From Uloborus plumipes (Eukaryota > Arthropoda > Arachnida > Araneae > Uloboridae), in assembly GCA_038373865.1 (NCBI GenBank), contig JAXGGA010002231.1:62001-126000 (forward strand): a stretch of 64,000 bases of DNA, written 5' to 3'. The translations under genes were made by a program, and so were the position numbers. A model generated the notes under the pieces. It worked only from the letters and a program-made list of their open reading frames with translations, was not told where the DNA came from and did not search any database. Below are positions 45,831-56,140 of the stretch, piece after piece (the stretch's first letter is position 1; each line of letters starts with the position of its first letter).

Positions 45831-46704
45831 CACGCCATTGCAAGTCGAATCTTGCTGGGAAAAGCTCCTTCAGTTCTTGGAATGGTAAAATCTCGTTACA
45901 ACGGATCTTCGGGGCTGCACGAAACAAGTATACGGTGAAGAAAGCTTTCAGAAAAGATTTTAAACATTGACATGATTCAAAGAGAACCACAAAAACTAAG
46001 TTTTTTGAAAAGTTTCAAAGTCCCAAATACACTAATCTGTGCTTCAATTAGTTCGGCCTGTACATTAATTTGTTTTCTCAAGCGGTTAACTTCAAAATTA
46101 CTATTATTCATTTGTTTTGGTAACGGTTAAAAAGTCTGTCCCACAAACAAACGACAGATCAAGTTATAATACAAACTGGAACCGAAGAACGTGTGAGAAT
46201 TCTTTGTCAAAATTTGTACTGAAAGATGCCAAAACCGAAAGTGAAGATTTCACGTTTCTTTTCTACTCTTCAATTGCAATAACTTGATTTTAGAAATATC
46301 TTCAGAAAAAAATTGATTTGTAGGCGAATAGTCTTAAAAAAAAATGTTTTAAATATTCTCTGCTAAAGCTCTTTCGATGATGATAAAATTACCAAAATTA
46401 TGCTAAGAGAGATAGAGAGAGAAAACTACTTGTTTGCATTAATTAAGGGAGTAAACACGGTACCCTTCGCATATCCTTGATGAGGTCTGCAGAGTAGACT
46501 AGTTTGGAATCGTTTTTTTTTTCTCTCTCTCTTTTTAATCGCTTTTTGCACAGATCTGTGGAATTTGAAGTTGAAAAATACAGTTCAAAATGAAGCAATG
46601 TCAAAAATTAATGGATATAAGGGGAAATGAGGCAAGGCACTAAGTCAGCTATCCTCTGGCATTTTTGAAGATGGTTAACTTCTTGTAAAGAGTGGAATAT
46701 AGAA
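45831..46704. other. AT-rich DNA without recognisable gene
   Basis: No open frame of note. A short GATAGAGAGAG tract lies at about 46409-46421 and a CT tract at 46519-46532. Confidence 0.45.
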
Positions 46705-46956
46705 CCCCATGCAAATTAATTTTTAAATTTAGCGTTTGGTTTTCAATCATTCCTTGCTGATGATTTATATTAGATATTATGACTTATCTAATGCAAGGTT
46801 ACCTTGCAGATTGTTATTAAGTATTTTTATCTGCTTCGTAGATTGCTCAAAAAATGTTGCTACTAACTGGACATGTAAGTGAATGGTGCCAAACTTTTTT
46901 TTTTTTTTAATCTAAAGTGGGAACCTCATGTTAATATGATTCTCGCAAGCTAGAAC
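46705..46956 (+). repeat. Direct duplication, copy 1
   Basis: Nearly identical to 49272-49517 in the same orientation (roughly 95% by eye), from TTAATTTTTAAATTTA to CTCGCAAGCTAGAA. There are no TG...CA termini and no retroelement coding between the copies, so they are not obvious LTRs. Confidence 0.75.
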
Positions 46957-47429
46957 GCAGATAACATTTTGAAAATATTTTTAAATTTTCCAGATAACAC
47001 GAAAAATGAAAGAACATTACTAAGAGTTGTATTTTCTTTCTTTTTTTTATTACTTGCTTATTTTATTACTGTGAAATTCAAGACTGTTTTCAGAAATTAT
47101 TTTCTGAAGAGGTGTTTCCAATTTAGTGACAATGTAGCTGATCGTGGTTTTCTATTTATAACTGTAAACAAAACAAATGGCCTCTGGTAAGCTTCACGGG
47201 CAGCATATGACCCTCGAACAGAGGTTGGAAAAACTACATTTCTTTTGTAGCGAACTACAACTACATTGTTATAAATGTAGTTAACTACAGCTACAACTAC
47301 TTTTTTTTTAATGTAGCGACTACAAACTACTTTTAAATTGTAGTCACTACTTCGCTACTTTTTAAAAAATAAATAATTAAAAGGCATACACCGTTTGAGG
47401 ATTGACAGAACAAAATCGAAAAGTGGTTT
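46957..47429. other. AT-rich DNA with an inverted GTAGT/ACTAC cluster
   Basis: 47226-47345 contains many alternating AACTAC and GTAG phrases, including ACTACATTGTTATAAATGTAGT, which can fold on itself. It looks like one end of a palindromic repeat element whose other end is missing. No gene recognised. Confidence 0.45.
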
Positions 47430-47505
47430 AGAAGAAGACCGCCTATATTGGACCCCGTAAGAACAGGAAGCCTGTGTCGCTCAATGTGAAGCAAAACAAA
47501 TATAT
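47430..47505 (+). mobile_element. Solitary pogo-element terminus
   Basis: GAAGACCGCCTATATTGGAC followed by AAGAACAGGAAGCCTGTGTC closely matches the inverted right end of the 9987-12058 element (reverse complement of about 11985-12058). No opposite end is found, so this is a truncated fragment. Confidence 0.75.
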
Positions 47506-47805
47506 GCATGAACAACATATTCATTCATTTTTAATTTTTAATTTGTTTTTAGCTTGAAATTTTAAAATAATTATAGGTTTGGGAAAAGCCAACATTTAGG
47601 ATTGCTATAACTTAATGTTGGTTTTCCAGCAAGCACGGAAAATAAAAAAAAATATGTGTTTTAAACATCAAAAAAGAATTCTATTGAACTTGCGCACAAA
47701 ACATATAAAGATTAGTAATTTTTTCTTGTGTGATAAGTCTCAAAGTATAAGATACAGAGACCTACTTTGCTATCTGGACAGTAGTTCGGGCAAAAGAAAT
47801 TAATT

Positions 47806-48364
47806 AGTGAACTCTCACTTATGTGCCAACCCAAGGGACCAAAAGCAAAAGGCGCATAAGTGAGAGAGACGTATAAGTGAACAAGCCTATTTCAAGGACT
47901 AAAACGCAACATAGGTTCTAATGAGAGAATGAACAAGAATGTCTCTATAGAAAAGGGACATATTACTACGGTTTGGCAATTACTGCACCGTAACTACAAT
48001 GACAAGGAGAAAACAAAAATTGTAGCATATTTAACTACAAAAGGTTCCCTTTAAAACGATCCAAAATAGATCATTGTCCCTCTTCGAATTCTAGTTCATG
48101 CGGAAAAAATGCCTTCCGTGAGCAGTAGAAGCGAAAGATTAAAGAAGGAAGTGAAGAAAAATTCTTACTTTTTAAAGAAAATAAATTAGATTTATTACAT
48201 TTTTGGGAAAATTCGGCGCATAAATGAAATATTTATCTTTAGAGCGACGCATAAACGAATGGTACTATCATTATTTTGCTATGGAATGTACTGGGACTAT
48301 TCAAAATCGTCGTATAAGTGAAAAAGGCACATAAATGAGGCGGTGTATAAGTGAGAGTTCACTG
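47806..48364. mobile_element. Tigger/pogo-like MITE, about 559 bp
   Basis: The left end is AGTGAACTCTCACTTATGTG. The right end, read inwards, is CAGTGAACTCTCACTTATAC, with TA following at 48365-48366. Internal GCATAAGTGA and CGTATAAGTGA phrases reiterate the terminus on both sides. The first C of the left terminus is missing or altered. No coding capacity. Confidence 0.75.
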
Positions 48365-48366
48365 TA

Positions 48367-49271
48367 GTTTCATTCCTATTAGCGCGTTACTACATTAACA
48401 CTCCGTCCCGGAAATGTCACGGGAGCGAGAAATAAAGGGCATGATTTTGACGGGAGCGAGCGGAAGGGGTTAAAGCTTATTCAAAATTTTTTAATCATGC
48501 ACATACATTAATGTATTAAAAACAGAAAAAAATAGTTTTAAAGGGAATAATACCTTACAAATGTTTATAATGCTAATGTCTGTTCCAAAAACAATTGTCA
48601 GAAAATCCAGAGTTTTGTCTCTGAATGGCAAAAGAAACCATGAAATTCCAGGAAAAAAGTATAATTTAGGTAATTAATGTTAAATTCAGCATTGTGGTTT
48701 AAAATGGCGGCAGTAACTGTAGTTTCACATGAAGCGATATGTAGCGCTATATTCAATGTTTTAGAACATTAGATAACAATGAGAAAAGAACTCTGGAAAC
48801 ATTAAGCACTCCCTGGTGTAAAACTTTTTTCTTTCCACCATTATGCGCGTTCATTGTTCCTTAAAAATTTAGTGGACGGCGTCAGCGTTCGTTGTAGTGC
48901 AAAAATTCTCAAACCATTCAAATAATGGAACAAAGTGAGAATAACAAAGTTATGAATAATTCAATATCGTCTTGAAGAAATTCGTAATTCAATTACCACA
49001 CAATCATTTCAAAATTACCAAGTTAATTAGTATATTTATGCAAAAACCAGAATTTTATTTTTAAAAAGTCTGATAAAATTAACGAAAGATTTTCCAAAAG
49101 AATGACAAAACTATAAATGTAAATATACCCGCCAAATATTCTAAACTATGTAATTCCTATTAGAAAAAAGTTAACATATGCACTTACGAAATGAAAATAC
49201 ATCAAAGTAAGAGAACATCGAATAGAAATTGATGTTCCATGCCATCGGATTAAAAATTTGAACTGTTTATC
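48367..49271. other. AT-rich DNA without recognisable gene
   Basis: No open frame of note, no transposon ends recognised. Confidence 0.5.
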
Positions 49272-49517
49272 TGGTTAATTTTTAAATTTATCGTTTGATT
49301 TTCAATCATTCCTTGCTGATGATTTATATTAGATATAATGACTAATCTAGTGCAAGGTTACCTTGCAGATTGTTATTAAGTATTTTTATCTGCTTCGTAG
49401 ACTGCTCAAAAAATTTTGCTACTAACTGAACATGTAAGTGAGTGGTGTCAAACTTTTTTATTTTTTTTTAATCTAAAGTGGGAACCTCATGTTAATATGA
49501 TTCTCGCAAGCTAGAAT
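49272..49517 (+). repeat. Direct duplication, copy 2
   Basis: Second copy of 46705-46956. The flanks differ on both sides. Confidence 0.75.
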
Positions 49518-49906
49518 TCCATGCTGATGAGTGCATAATAAGCACGAAACTGCAATCCATGGATCGAAATTGGCGGTGTATTGTATGTTTCTGCTTTAGC
49601 CCTTGCTCAGGGGCGGTTACTCACTGCTTGATAAAAATATCGTCTGCAGCACAAATAACTCAATCCTGATTCTAAAATTTTTACTATATATTTGCGAAAT
49701 TATTTAATACTTCTAAAAAAACAAAAGGAAAGAGAAGAGATTTGAAAAAAAAAAAAAAAATAAAAAAAATTACGAATATCATATGCTGAATTGCGTAAAA
49801 AATGTATGAACTACAGCCAATAAATGCTGTGAATAATTCCCTACAACTCTATTTTCGCACTTAGAAAAGTTATTTACAGCATATTTTACTTACGACTTGC
49901 TTTTAA

Positions 49907-50209
49907 GGCAGGGATTCAAGTGAAACAGCACTGCGATCGCTTCGAATTGCAATCGCTACTGGAAGTGAATTACATTATCATCAACTTAACTTGGCACTGA
50001 CGTCACTACGAGCGGAGCCAATAAGAGCTCACAAGCAGTCAGCAATCTCCTCTTATTCGCCAAGTAGGCTATGACGTTTTATCTAGCTCGTTTTTCATAG
50101 GCAAACATCACGCTGACGTCACGATGTTTTTATCAAGAAACGTTCTAATGTAATTCATTTCCAGTAGCGATTGCAGTTTGCGATCGCCTGTTTCACTTGA
50201 ATCCCTGCC
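49907..50209 (+). mobile_element. PIF/Harbinger-like MITE, copy E
   Basis: A 303-bp copy flanked by TAA on both sides (49904-49906 and 50210-50212), about 24 kb from copies A to D. Both TGACGTCA palindromes are intact and it looks the best-preserved copy. The ends are GGCAGGGATTCAAGTGAAAC and its complement. Confidence 0.85.
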
Positions 50210-50558
50210 TAACTCTTGGGTTTATGTAAGAAGTATGTGGTTCCTTTCGTCTACATCTAGAGTATTAATGGTAAGTGACTTATAATCACTTTTGTTTGAA
50301 CAATATTTTCAACAATGAACTACCTTTCTTTATTTTTCTTGTTTTCCTGTTTTCATTAAATTATATTATATGAAGTACAAGGAATACACATAATTTGTGT
50401 TCTAGACATTTCCAAGAATATAGTTCGAAAATATTTTAACCATAATAATTTTGCAAATTTCTACTTGTCTTTACTTCTTCCATCCTTTGAATTATGCTTG
50501 TTTAAATGTTAGAAGTTGTGTTAAGTAAAAGTTAATTCAAATTTTTGTTATTTATTAA

Positions 50559-51066
50559 CCCATTAAAGCCCAGCTTCCCTTTTTAGAGACGGTTCGAAAA
50601 GTGAGTCTGAATCTTCCAAAAATGAACATTTCAACCAAACAATAGTGTTCAATGAGTACCTTGGTATTGTTTCAATTCGTTATTAACAGATTGCCGCACG
50701 TAACCATTGTAAAGTGTGTTATGTAGCCGTTTTATTATGATCTTTATCAAGAATTACATCGTTCAATCTAAAGAGAAAAAAGCTAAGTTTTTAAAATTAT
50801 TCCCAGCTTCCCAGTTTATGTTAATTGCTGCTTTTATTTCTTCTTATAAAATGTCTTTTCAGATATTATATCTTATTCAGAAAAAAATTTAAGTAAAACA
50901 AGTATGCACCCTCTGTTGGGTAGCGTCACATTTTAAAAACGATTTTTCTTTTCTTAATAAAAAAATTTTTTTTCACATATTTTTAAATTATTTTTCCTGT
51001 ATATTAAACACTACTTGTAACCAGTATACGAAATATTTTGGGGAAAAAATGTTAGGCATTAATGGG
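50559..51066 (+). mobile_element. piggyBac-like MITE, 508 bp, complete
   Basis: The ends CCCATTAAAGCCCAGC and, from the right, CCCATTAATGCCTAAC are inverted repeats flanked by TTAA on both sides (50555-50558 and 51067-51070). TTAA duplication with CCC...GGG termini is the piggyBac signature. The interior matches the truncated copy at 23076-23392. No transposase is encoded. Confidence 0.8.
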
Positions 51067-51070
51067 TTAA

Positions 51071-53104
51071 TTTATTATTTATTATTTTTAAGTGCATTTA
51101 CGTGGATAAAAGTGATGCTCCACTAGGCCTTAACTTTGAAATGCGTAACTCCAAACGTTTTAATGAAAACCAACGCAAAATGGTGGATTTTTGATGCGCT
51201 AAAATACATCGAAATGAAACGAAAACACATTGTTTTGACATTGGAATTACTAGCATATTCATTTGCCATTTTTCTGCTCTGCAATCGTATTTTTGATTAC
51301 TACATTTCCCCGGCATTATTCCCTTTCAGGACAGTTGGGTTTCATGGAATACATTTTGTTGCATTATACTAATCCGCTGTCAAATGTCATGGAATATGGA
51401 GTTCGAGCTATCCCACACAAATGGTTTTTCGTATTTCAGCAACTGAACATACTCGGTAGAAAAATTCCCCAGAGGGTATTATTATACGTGCTGATAACAC
51501 CACACACAGCACACGCAGAAATTCGAAATGGAAAATTCCTGGGCTTTAGTCAGTCGTGTTTCTCCATTGTTTTTGACATTAATGAACATCAATATCTCGT
51601 GATTAGATTTTCACACGCTAAATGAATTGAAAACGAAATGTCAAATATTTTTGTTAATTATTTTTGCTTTATTTTGTAGCATTTATTTATTTATTTTGTT
51701 TTATATATTTATTTATTTTTTAGTTATTGAAGTAGAAAGAAATTTGAGTAAGAGCGAAAATTACGAAAGTCAAATTAAAACCATTAGCACTTTAATTTGA
51801 AATTGTTTGTATTCATACGCCTATTTTGATCACGAAATTAGATTTCGAAAAGGATTTTTTTTTTTCCGCGTCAATAGATGAAGCTAATCACACACACAAA
51901 CAAACTGATAAAAATTGTATTTTTTTTTAATATAGCTACTTTTTTCGGACGTTGGAGAAGGGTGCCAGCAAATCCTTTTTTTTCTTTTGAAGGGTCAAAT
52001 TTACTGCAGAAAATGAAAGCAATATTTCAATGAATTTTTTTTTTTTTTCGAAATACATCAATCGTTTTTAATGTGCAATAATTTTCAAAACAAATGTTCA
52101 GTTTGTTCATTAAGGAAAAAGGTAAGTTATCTTAACCATTTAACTTTTGCCTTACAAGTCTAGTACTTTTGCTCAATTAAAACTCGAAATAAACCATACT
52201 TTAGAAGCTGCTTGAAAATGTGAGCTAATTTTACATTGTCTGTTATAAACGAGTCATGAAAATTTTACTGGTTTATCTTTAATAATTCTGTCTTAAAATA
52301 CTTGTTATTTCTTGCAGAATATTTCTTTAAAATAAAAAAATTCAAAAGGTTTGCTTTGAAAATATATTGTCATATTGTATTAGTGAAGCTTTTAAATTTC
52401 AAAATATACGGGACAAATTTTTTGAGTAAAAGCAAGCATACAACATTTTTAAGATGCAAATTTACGGAACTTCGAAAAGAGTTTAAATTACAATTATTTT
52501 CTAGAAATGTACTTGCAAGTAATTTATTTCTATTTATTTAAATTATAGGCAAAATTCCTTTCACATTTTAAAGATCTAATTGTTCTATAATTTTCAGACG
52601 GGAAACTTAAATGATACTGAAACTTGTTTTTATAAGTAATGTTTGGTTCAACTGTTGCTTACATAGTTAAAAGAACAAATTTTTAAACATCTTTATAGAT
52701 AAAATAAACATAACGAAAGAAGTTTTTCTGTTTTAAATATAATGAATAAACATATGCAAATTTAAATGAGTCGGAACAAAATATGAACATACATGAAAAA
52801 CAAATAAACAAATGTTGCGCAGGAAGTAAGAACAAGAAGTTCTGTCAAGAACTAAACGAGCCTATTTTCCCGTACATTGACATTGGCATTCTAGCATCTG
52901 ATCATTATTCTCTTGATTATCCGAGACTGAAAATTATGTCAAACATACCTTTTTAGCACTTAAAGCTGATTTCTAAAAGCAAAATATACCCCTCTCATCA
53001 GATGAAATAGACACGTAAAAAGTAAATAAACGAATAAATAAAGTTTTGTCGCACCTTTTAAAGAATGTAACTGTTACAGTTCTTCCGTAGAAAAAATCCT
53101 CAAT
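51071..53104. other. Mixed and AT-rich DNA without assigned gene
   Basis: 51110-51640 has more balanced composition and overlapping plus-strand frames (51136-51372 and 51263-51625, 120 codons). Their translations include MEYGVRAIPHKWFFVFQQLN but no domain I recognise; an exon or old mobile-element remnant is possible. The rest is AT-rich with poly-T runs. Confidence 0.35.
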
Positions 53105-53107
53105 CGT

Positions 53108-53157
53108 TACAAAAAAAAAATAAAATAAAATAAAATAAAATAAAATAAAAAAATAAA
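53108..53157. repeat. (AAAAT)n microsatellite
   Basis: About ten units of an A4T pentamer, preceded by a poly-A run. The minus-strand frame over it is pure Phe/Tyr/Leu low complexity. Confidence 0.85.
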
Positions 53158-53629
53158 AGTACAATGAGCATCAAAACACATTTTATCAAACAAAGAAAAA
53201 AAAAGAAAAGGAAAACTCGTCCGTTAATAAAATGTCTCGAATTTCACTTTTAATCCGTTGCCAGTTGTTAAATATAAATAAAGAATAAAATGCCCTCGTG
53301 AATGAAAAATTTTTGTTAACAAAAATAAAAAAAATTTCGTCTGCCAAAAAAAAAGATCATAATAATAATAAATTAAACAAAACAAATAAATAAATAAACA
53401 AAAAATCGTCTGCACTGTCAGTCATTTTTTTTCTGAGTCTGCATTTCCGCCATGTTTGCGGAGTCGGAATCAGAGCCCTCACAGAAGATTATTCAGAAAA
53501 GTACTTTACAAACATTATTTATCAAAACCATTTTCTTACTGAGTTAGTTTGAAGGAAATCCGACTTGAAGTTCAGGATCAACATTCAATTTAAATTCCCC
53601 GTAGGCGCTAATGTTAAATTTTGTTTTCT
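53158..53629. other. AT-rich DNA without recognisable gene
   Basis: Several A-rich and ATA-rich runs. The 63-codon minus frame at 53224-53415 is low complexity. Confidence 0.45.
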
Positions 53630-54046
53630 GAACGGTTCAATATTGAACGAACAATGGCTCAAATCAAAAAGCGAAGTATGGGAATGAGCCTCTCCGAGAT
53701 CTTTCAAACAAAAAGAGTTTGTGCCATTCGGATGGTTCACTCAAAAGTTATTAGGTGAGGAAAGGTTGCTTGAACGGTTCAATGTTGAACGAAAAAGTGT
53801 TCAAATTGAAAATTTAAATACGGTAATGAAGTATCCTTGCTGAGATCCTTCGAACAACAAAAAAAGTTCATTAAAATCGGACTGTTCACTCAAAAGTTGT
53901 TCACTCAACTGTTGTTTGAACGGTTCAAAGTTGAACCAAAAATTGTTCAAATCGAAAAATCAAATATGGGAATGAGCTGTACTCGCCGAGATCTTTCCAA
54001 CAAAAAAAAGTTTGTCAAAATCGGAATGTTCATTCAAAAGTTATTA
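53630..54046. repeat. Tandem repeat of about 144 bp, three units
   Basis: Units start at 53630, 53772 and 53918 with GAACGGTTCAA(T/A)(A/G)TTGAAC and continue through TGTTCAAAT-type, GAGATC(T/C)TT and CACTCAAAAGTTATT-type phrases. The unit start contains the 14-bp palindrome GTTCAATATTGAAC (53635-53648). A poly-G run and a GACAGACC/GACC tract follow at 54047-54090. The 126-codon frame at 53837-54217 is a by-product. Confidence 0.75.
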
Positions 54047-54236
54047 GGGGGGGGGGGGCAGACAGACCGACAGACCGACCGACCGACACACAAATTCCTC
54101 ATCTCAATACCCTACTTTCAAATTTTTAATTTTTCGATATTCATTGAACCTTTTTATTTCTTTTTGGCTTTTTTTTGGACTTGGCGATATTTTTTTAGCT
54201 TGGCGATATTTTTTTGACTTGGCGATATTTTTTAGA
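54047..54236. repeat. Poly-G/GACC microsatellite and TTGGCGATATTTTTT short tandem repeat
   Basis: Poly-G at 54047-54058, GAC(A/C)GACC units to about 54090, then three copies of TTGGCGATATTTTTT between 54181 and 54235. This type of motif succession often marks the tail of a dispersed repeat. Confidence 0.6.
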
Positions 54237-55379
54237 TGCATGAAGCCACTTTTAATATTTTTTTCGTCTTTCTTTTATTTTTAACGGGAAAGTGGGCTAA
54301 AAAGTAGAGCACGTGTGTTGTTTTTAATATCCTAATTCTTGTTCTGCCTTCATTACTAACTACAGTATTATTGGTTCGCAGTATTATTGGTTTTAAAGAA
54401 AAAGGATATGTACCATCAATACTGGCGTTGTTTTGATTCGGATTCATCGACTTAAAAACCATTAAGTTAGCCATTATTGTTTTGTTCTAGTTCACTTTTA
54501 GGTTCAAAAAAACGATAGAAAGAATTTTTTTTTTTTGTAGATGAAGTTTTATCCTTAATCGAAATCCAACTTCAAGTATAGTTTGTAATTTATTGAAGTT
54601 TAGCCTACACCGACTGAAATTTGCCTCTGGGGAATTTTGCTGTGATTGCACATTTTTCTTTGAACTACAGTTCCTCCAGTGAAATTATTGCAACTTTACT
54701 GAAAGGAAACAAAAAGAAAGCGATAGAGAAAGAAAGAGAAATAAAAATGTAAACCGATTTTTCCCATTACTAGTGAAGGCGACATAGAGAATTTTAATAC
54801 ATAGTTACCGACATTAGCGAAGTCAGAATTTTTCTTTTGAGAGGAGAGGGGGGGGGGGTTAGAGGATGGTACTCTGTTTTTTCATGCATATAATTTACGA
54901 TATTGGGAGTGGCAATATGTCTTCACGTAAAGAACACTTTATTTTATTTGTTTTATAAAGCAATTAATAAAATTAATTGAAATTGAAAAAAACCTAATTC
55001 TTAAAAAATCAAATAAAAAAAAGAGCGTGAAATTTAAATTTTATTTAAATGTAGTTTAACTTCATGCATATTTGAATTCTTACCCCTTCTTTCATGCGTT
55101 TTACTTTTCAATTTTACACATTTTTAAGTATGTATCCAAGTAAGTGAATGAAGTTAACGTAAAATATTTTCTGACTTGAAACATTAATATCTGAATATTT
55201 TTGTAAAAGTCGAATCATCATATTTTTACAGATAATTTTTATTCACTCTTCAGAATTTCTTATCTAGCAGATTCCATAATTTTGTAAAAGATATCCCTCG
55301 CTGTCATAGATTTCAAGAAAACTTTAGCACGATACTTCGGAATTTTAACTATGATACTTTTTCGCTATCATCGGGATGA
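54237..55379. other. AT-rich DNA without recognisable gene
   Basis: Poly-G at 54849-54859. Short frames only (54232-54474 minus, 80 codons, not recognised). Confidence 0.45.
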
Positions 55380-56140
55380 GATCGAATGGGGCTCATGATT
55401 TTGGAAGTCTGCAGCATTCCAAAGGGAGCTCTCTCTCTACCGCATTGCGTATCAGCATCTCGGGTGCGTAACTCATCGCGTAGCCGACCTCCAAATACTC
55501 CCCCTCCAATTTCTCTGTCTACCCCTTTCGCCATCACACATACAAGCCGAGGGATGGGGGCGGAGGGTGGTGGAACACCAGTGCAGAACGCGCCATCATC
55601 ATCATCATCATCAGTCGCTCTTCTCTAGCCTTAGGGGTGCTTCGGGGCCAAAAGGAACGAAACACAGTATACAGGAACTTTTCTCCGCTCTAAGAACAAA
55701 ATTTTCTCCAAACAGCGTTCGGACTTGGAAAGAGAGAGAGAGAGAAGGAATTCTCCTCCCCCCCATCCCGGATACACTTCTAGATAGGAAAAGAGGGTGG
55801 GGGGGGATGCAGTTCTCTCTCGCGATGCCAGATAAAGGCAAAATAATGGGCCCCTGACACTGGCCTGCAGTAAAGGAATCTCTGGGCCTTCCACTACGCA
55901 CTGGTGATTAAGGCTCCCCTGACGTTCGTTCTATTCGTGGAGGGTCGAACGCAAGCCTTTAGGTTTATCTCTCCAACGTTCCATTCTCTCGTTTCAGGTG
56001 GACAGGGAAGAGGAATAGGGAAAAGCGAGAGGGATTATCATCTCGATGTAGGGAAATCCCTTCCAGTAGGCTGGTGGAATTTCCCCCACTCGTGTTTAAT
56101 GCTGCGATAGGCAAAATAGCGAGCAGGCGCCAGTGGGAAT
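55380..56140. promoter_or_regulatory. GC-rich island with GAGA and CAT tracts
   Basis: About 760 GC-rich bases with CTCTCTCTC (55431-55439), an ATC trinucleotide run (55594-55611), GAGAGAGAGAGAG (55731-55743) and G/C homopolymers. Several overlapping frames on both strands have no recognisable domain. Could be promoter, UTR or a GC-rich repeat. Confidence 0.25.

Noticed and set aside
46705..49517. Direct repeats as LTRs of a retrotransposon
   Set aside because: No TG...CA ends, no primer-binding site, no polypurine tract and no gag/pol trace between the copies.
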